Of a stretch of DNA of 64,000 bases, positions 63,891 through 64,000 are shown piece after piece (the first letter of the stretch is position 1; every line of letters starts with the position of its first letter). The stretch is from Putridiphycobacter sp965230195 (lineage in GTDB: Bacteria > Bacteroidota > Bacteroidia > Flavobacteriales_D > Crocinitomicaceae). The translations under genes and the position numbers were made by a program. The notes under the pieces are model-generated. The model worked only from the letters and a program-made list of their open reading frames with translations. It was not told the DNA's origin and made no database searches. The stretch lies in contig OZ245997.1 of NCBI GenBank assembly GCA_965230195.1, forward strand, positions 5,704,001 to 5,768,000, written 5' to 3'.

Positions 63891-64000
63891 TTGTATATCA
63901 TTTTTTATTTATTGGTCAAATGGAACCCAACATTATCATTCTTTTAATCATTGAAAAGTTTTTATATCCTCGTTTCATGGATTTTCTTTTTTGATTTGGC
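63891..64000. other. Upstream edge of window
   Basis: AT-rich sequence upstream of the LolA-like gene. No clear -7 box or gene is visible before the window ends. Confidence 0.4.

Noticed and set aside
1..64000. CRISPR arrays, tRNA or rRNA genes, prophage or intact insertion sequences
   Set aside because: No regular short direct repeats with spacers, no tRNA cloverleaf motif or rRNA segment, and no transposase, integrase or phage structural gene were recognised. The repeats seen are coding repeats or short palindromes.

Overview
The window reads as a chromosomal segment of a low-GC member of the Bacteroidota, most likely a gliding or type IX secretion (T9SS) lineage of the Flavobacteriia/Cytophagia kind. 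The support is SprA, three PorP/SprF-family proteins, three proteins with the gliding-motility-associated C-terminal domain, a SprB-type giant repeat adhesin, a bifunctional malic enzyme next to ruvA and sprA, TAnnTTTG-type -7 promoter boxes, and no Shine-Dalgarno-like leaders. No plasmid, phage, CRISPR or intact IS signature was seen, and no rRNA or tRNA gene was recognised.

Layout. 0-4.9 kb: housekeeping genes (ssb, a SPOR-tailed N-acetylmuramoyl-L-alanine amidase, pdhB, an unidentified protein, a tRNA-dihydrouridine synthase) with a long nested inverted repeat at 3.76-3.90 kb. 5.0-8.3 kb: a PKD protein with a T9SS sorting domain paired with a PorP/SprF protein, then an OmpA-family lipoprotein. 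8.5-18.7 kb: the operon maeB-ruvA-sprA. 18.9-21.6 kb: a molybdenum cofactor operon moaA-moeA-mobA on the minus strand. 21.8-25.4 kb: a secreted protein of seven calcium-loop-like DxNGNGIPD repeats, then an ECF sigma factor overlapping a protein that looks like a single-pass inner-membrane anchor joined by a long linker to an outer-membrane barrel. 25.4-38.6 kb: two more secreted-protein/PorP pairs, one with a 3296-residue adhesin of 35 SprB repeats. 38.7-42.8 kb: etfB-etfA, a bifunctional-nuclease-domain protein and a concentrative nucleoside transporter carrying an N-terminal lipoprotein-like domain.

42.9-54.1 kb is an accessory-looking stretch of small lipoproteins, barrel-like proteins, a MATE exporter, a TonB-C/MORN protein and a LuxR-type HTH protein invaded by a palindromic repeat. 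It also holds three REP-like palindromes, a candidate small RNA and an unexplained GC-rich block. 54.1-63.9 kb is a polymorphic-toxin-like RHS operon: a LolA-like exported protein, a 2935-residue RHS protein with a 287-residue variable tail, and two small envelope proteins downstream in the immunity position.

How the parts fit: SprA is the outer-membrane T9SS translocon, and the three sorting-domain proteins with their adjacent PorP/SprF partners look like dedicated substrates and surface-anchoring partners of it. The sigma/barrel pair looks like an envelope-sensing regulator beside a further T9SS substrate. All functional statements are by reading motifs; no database search was run.
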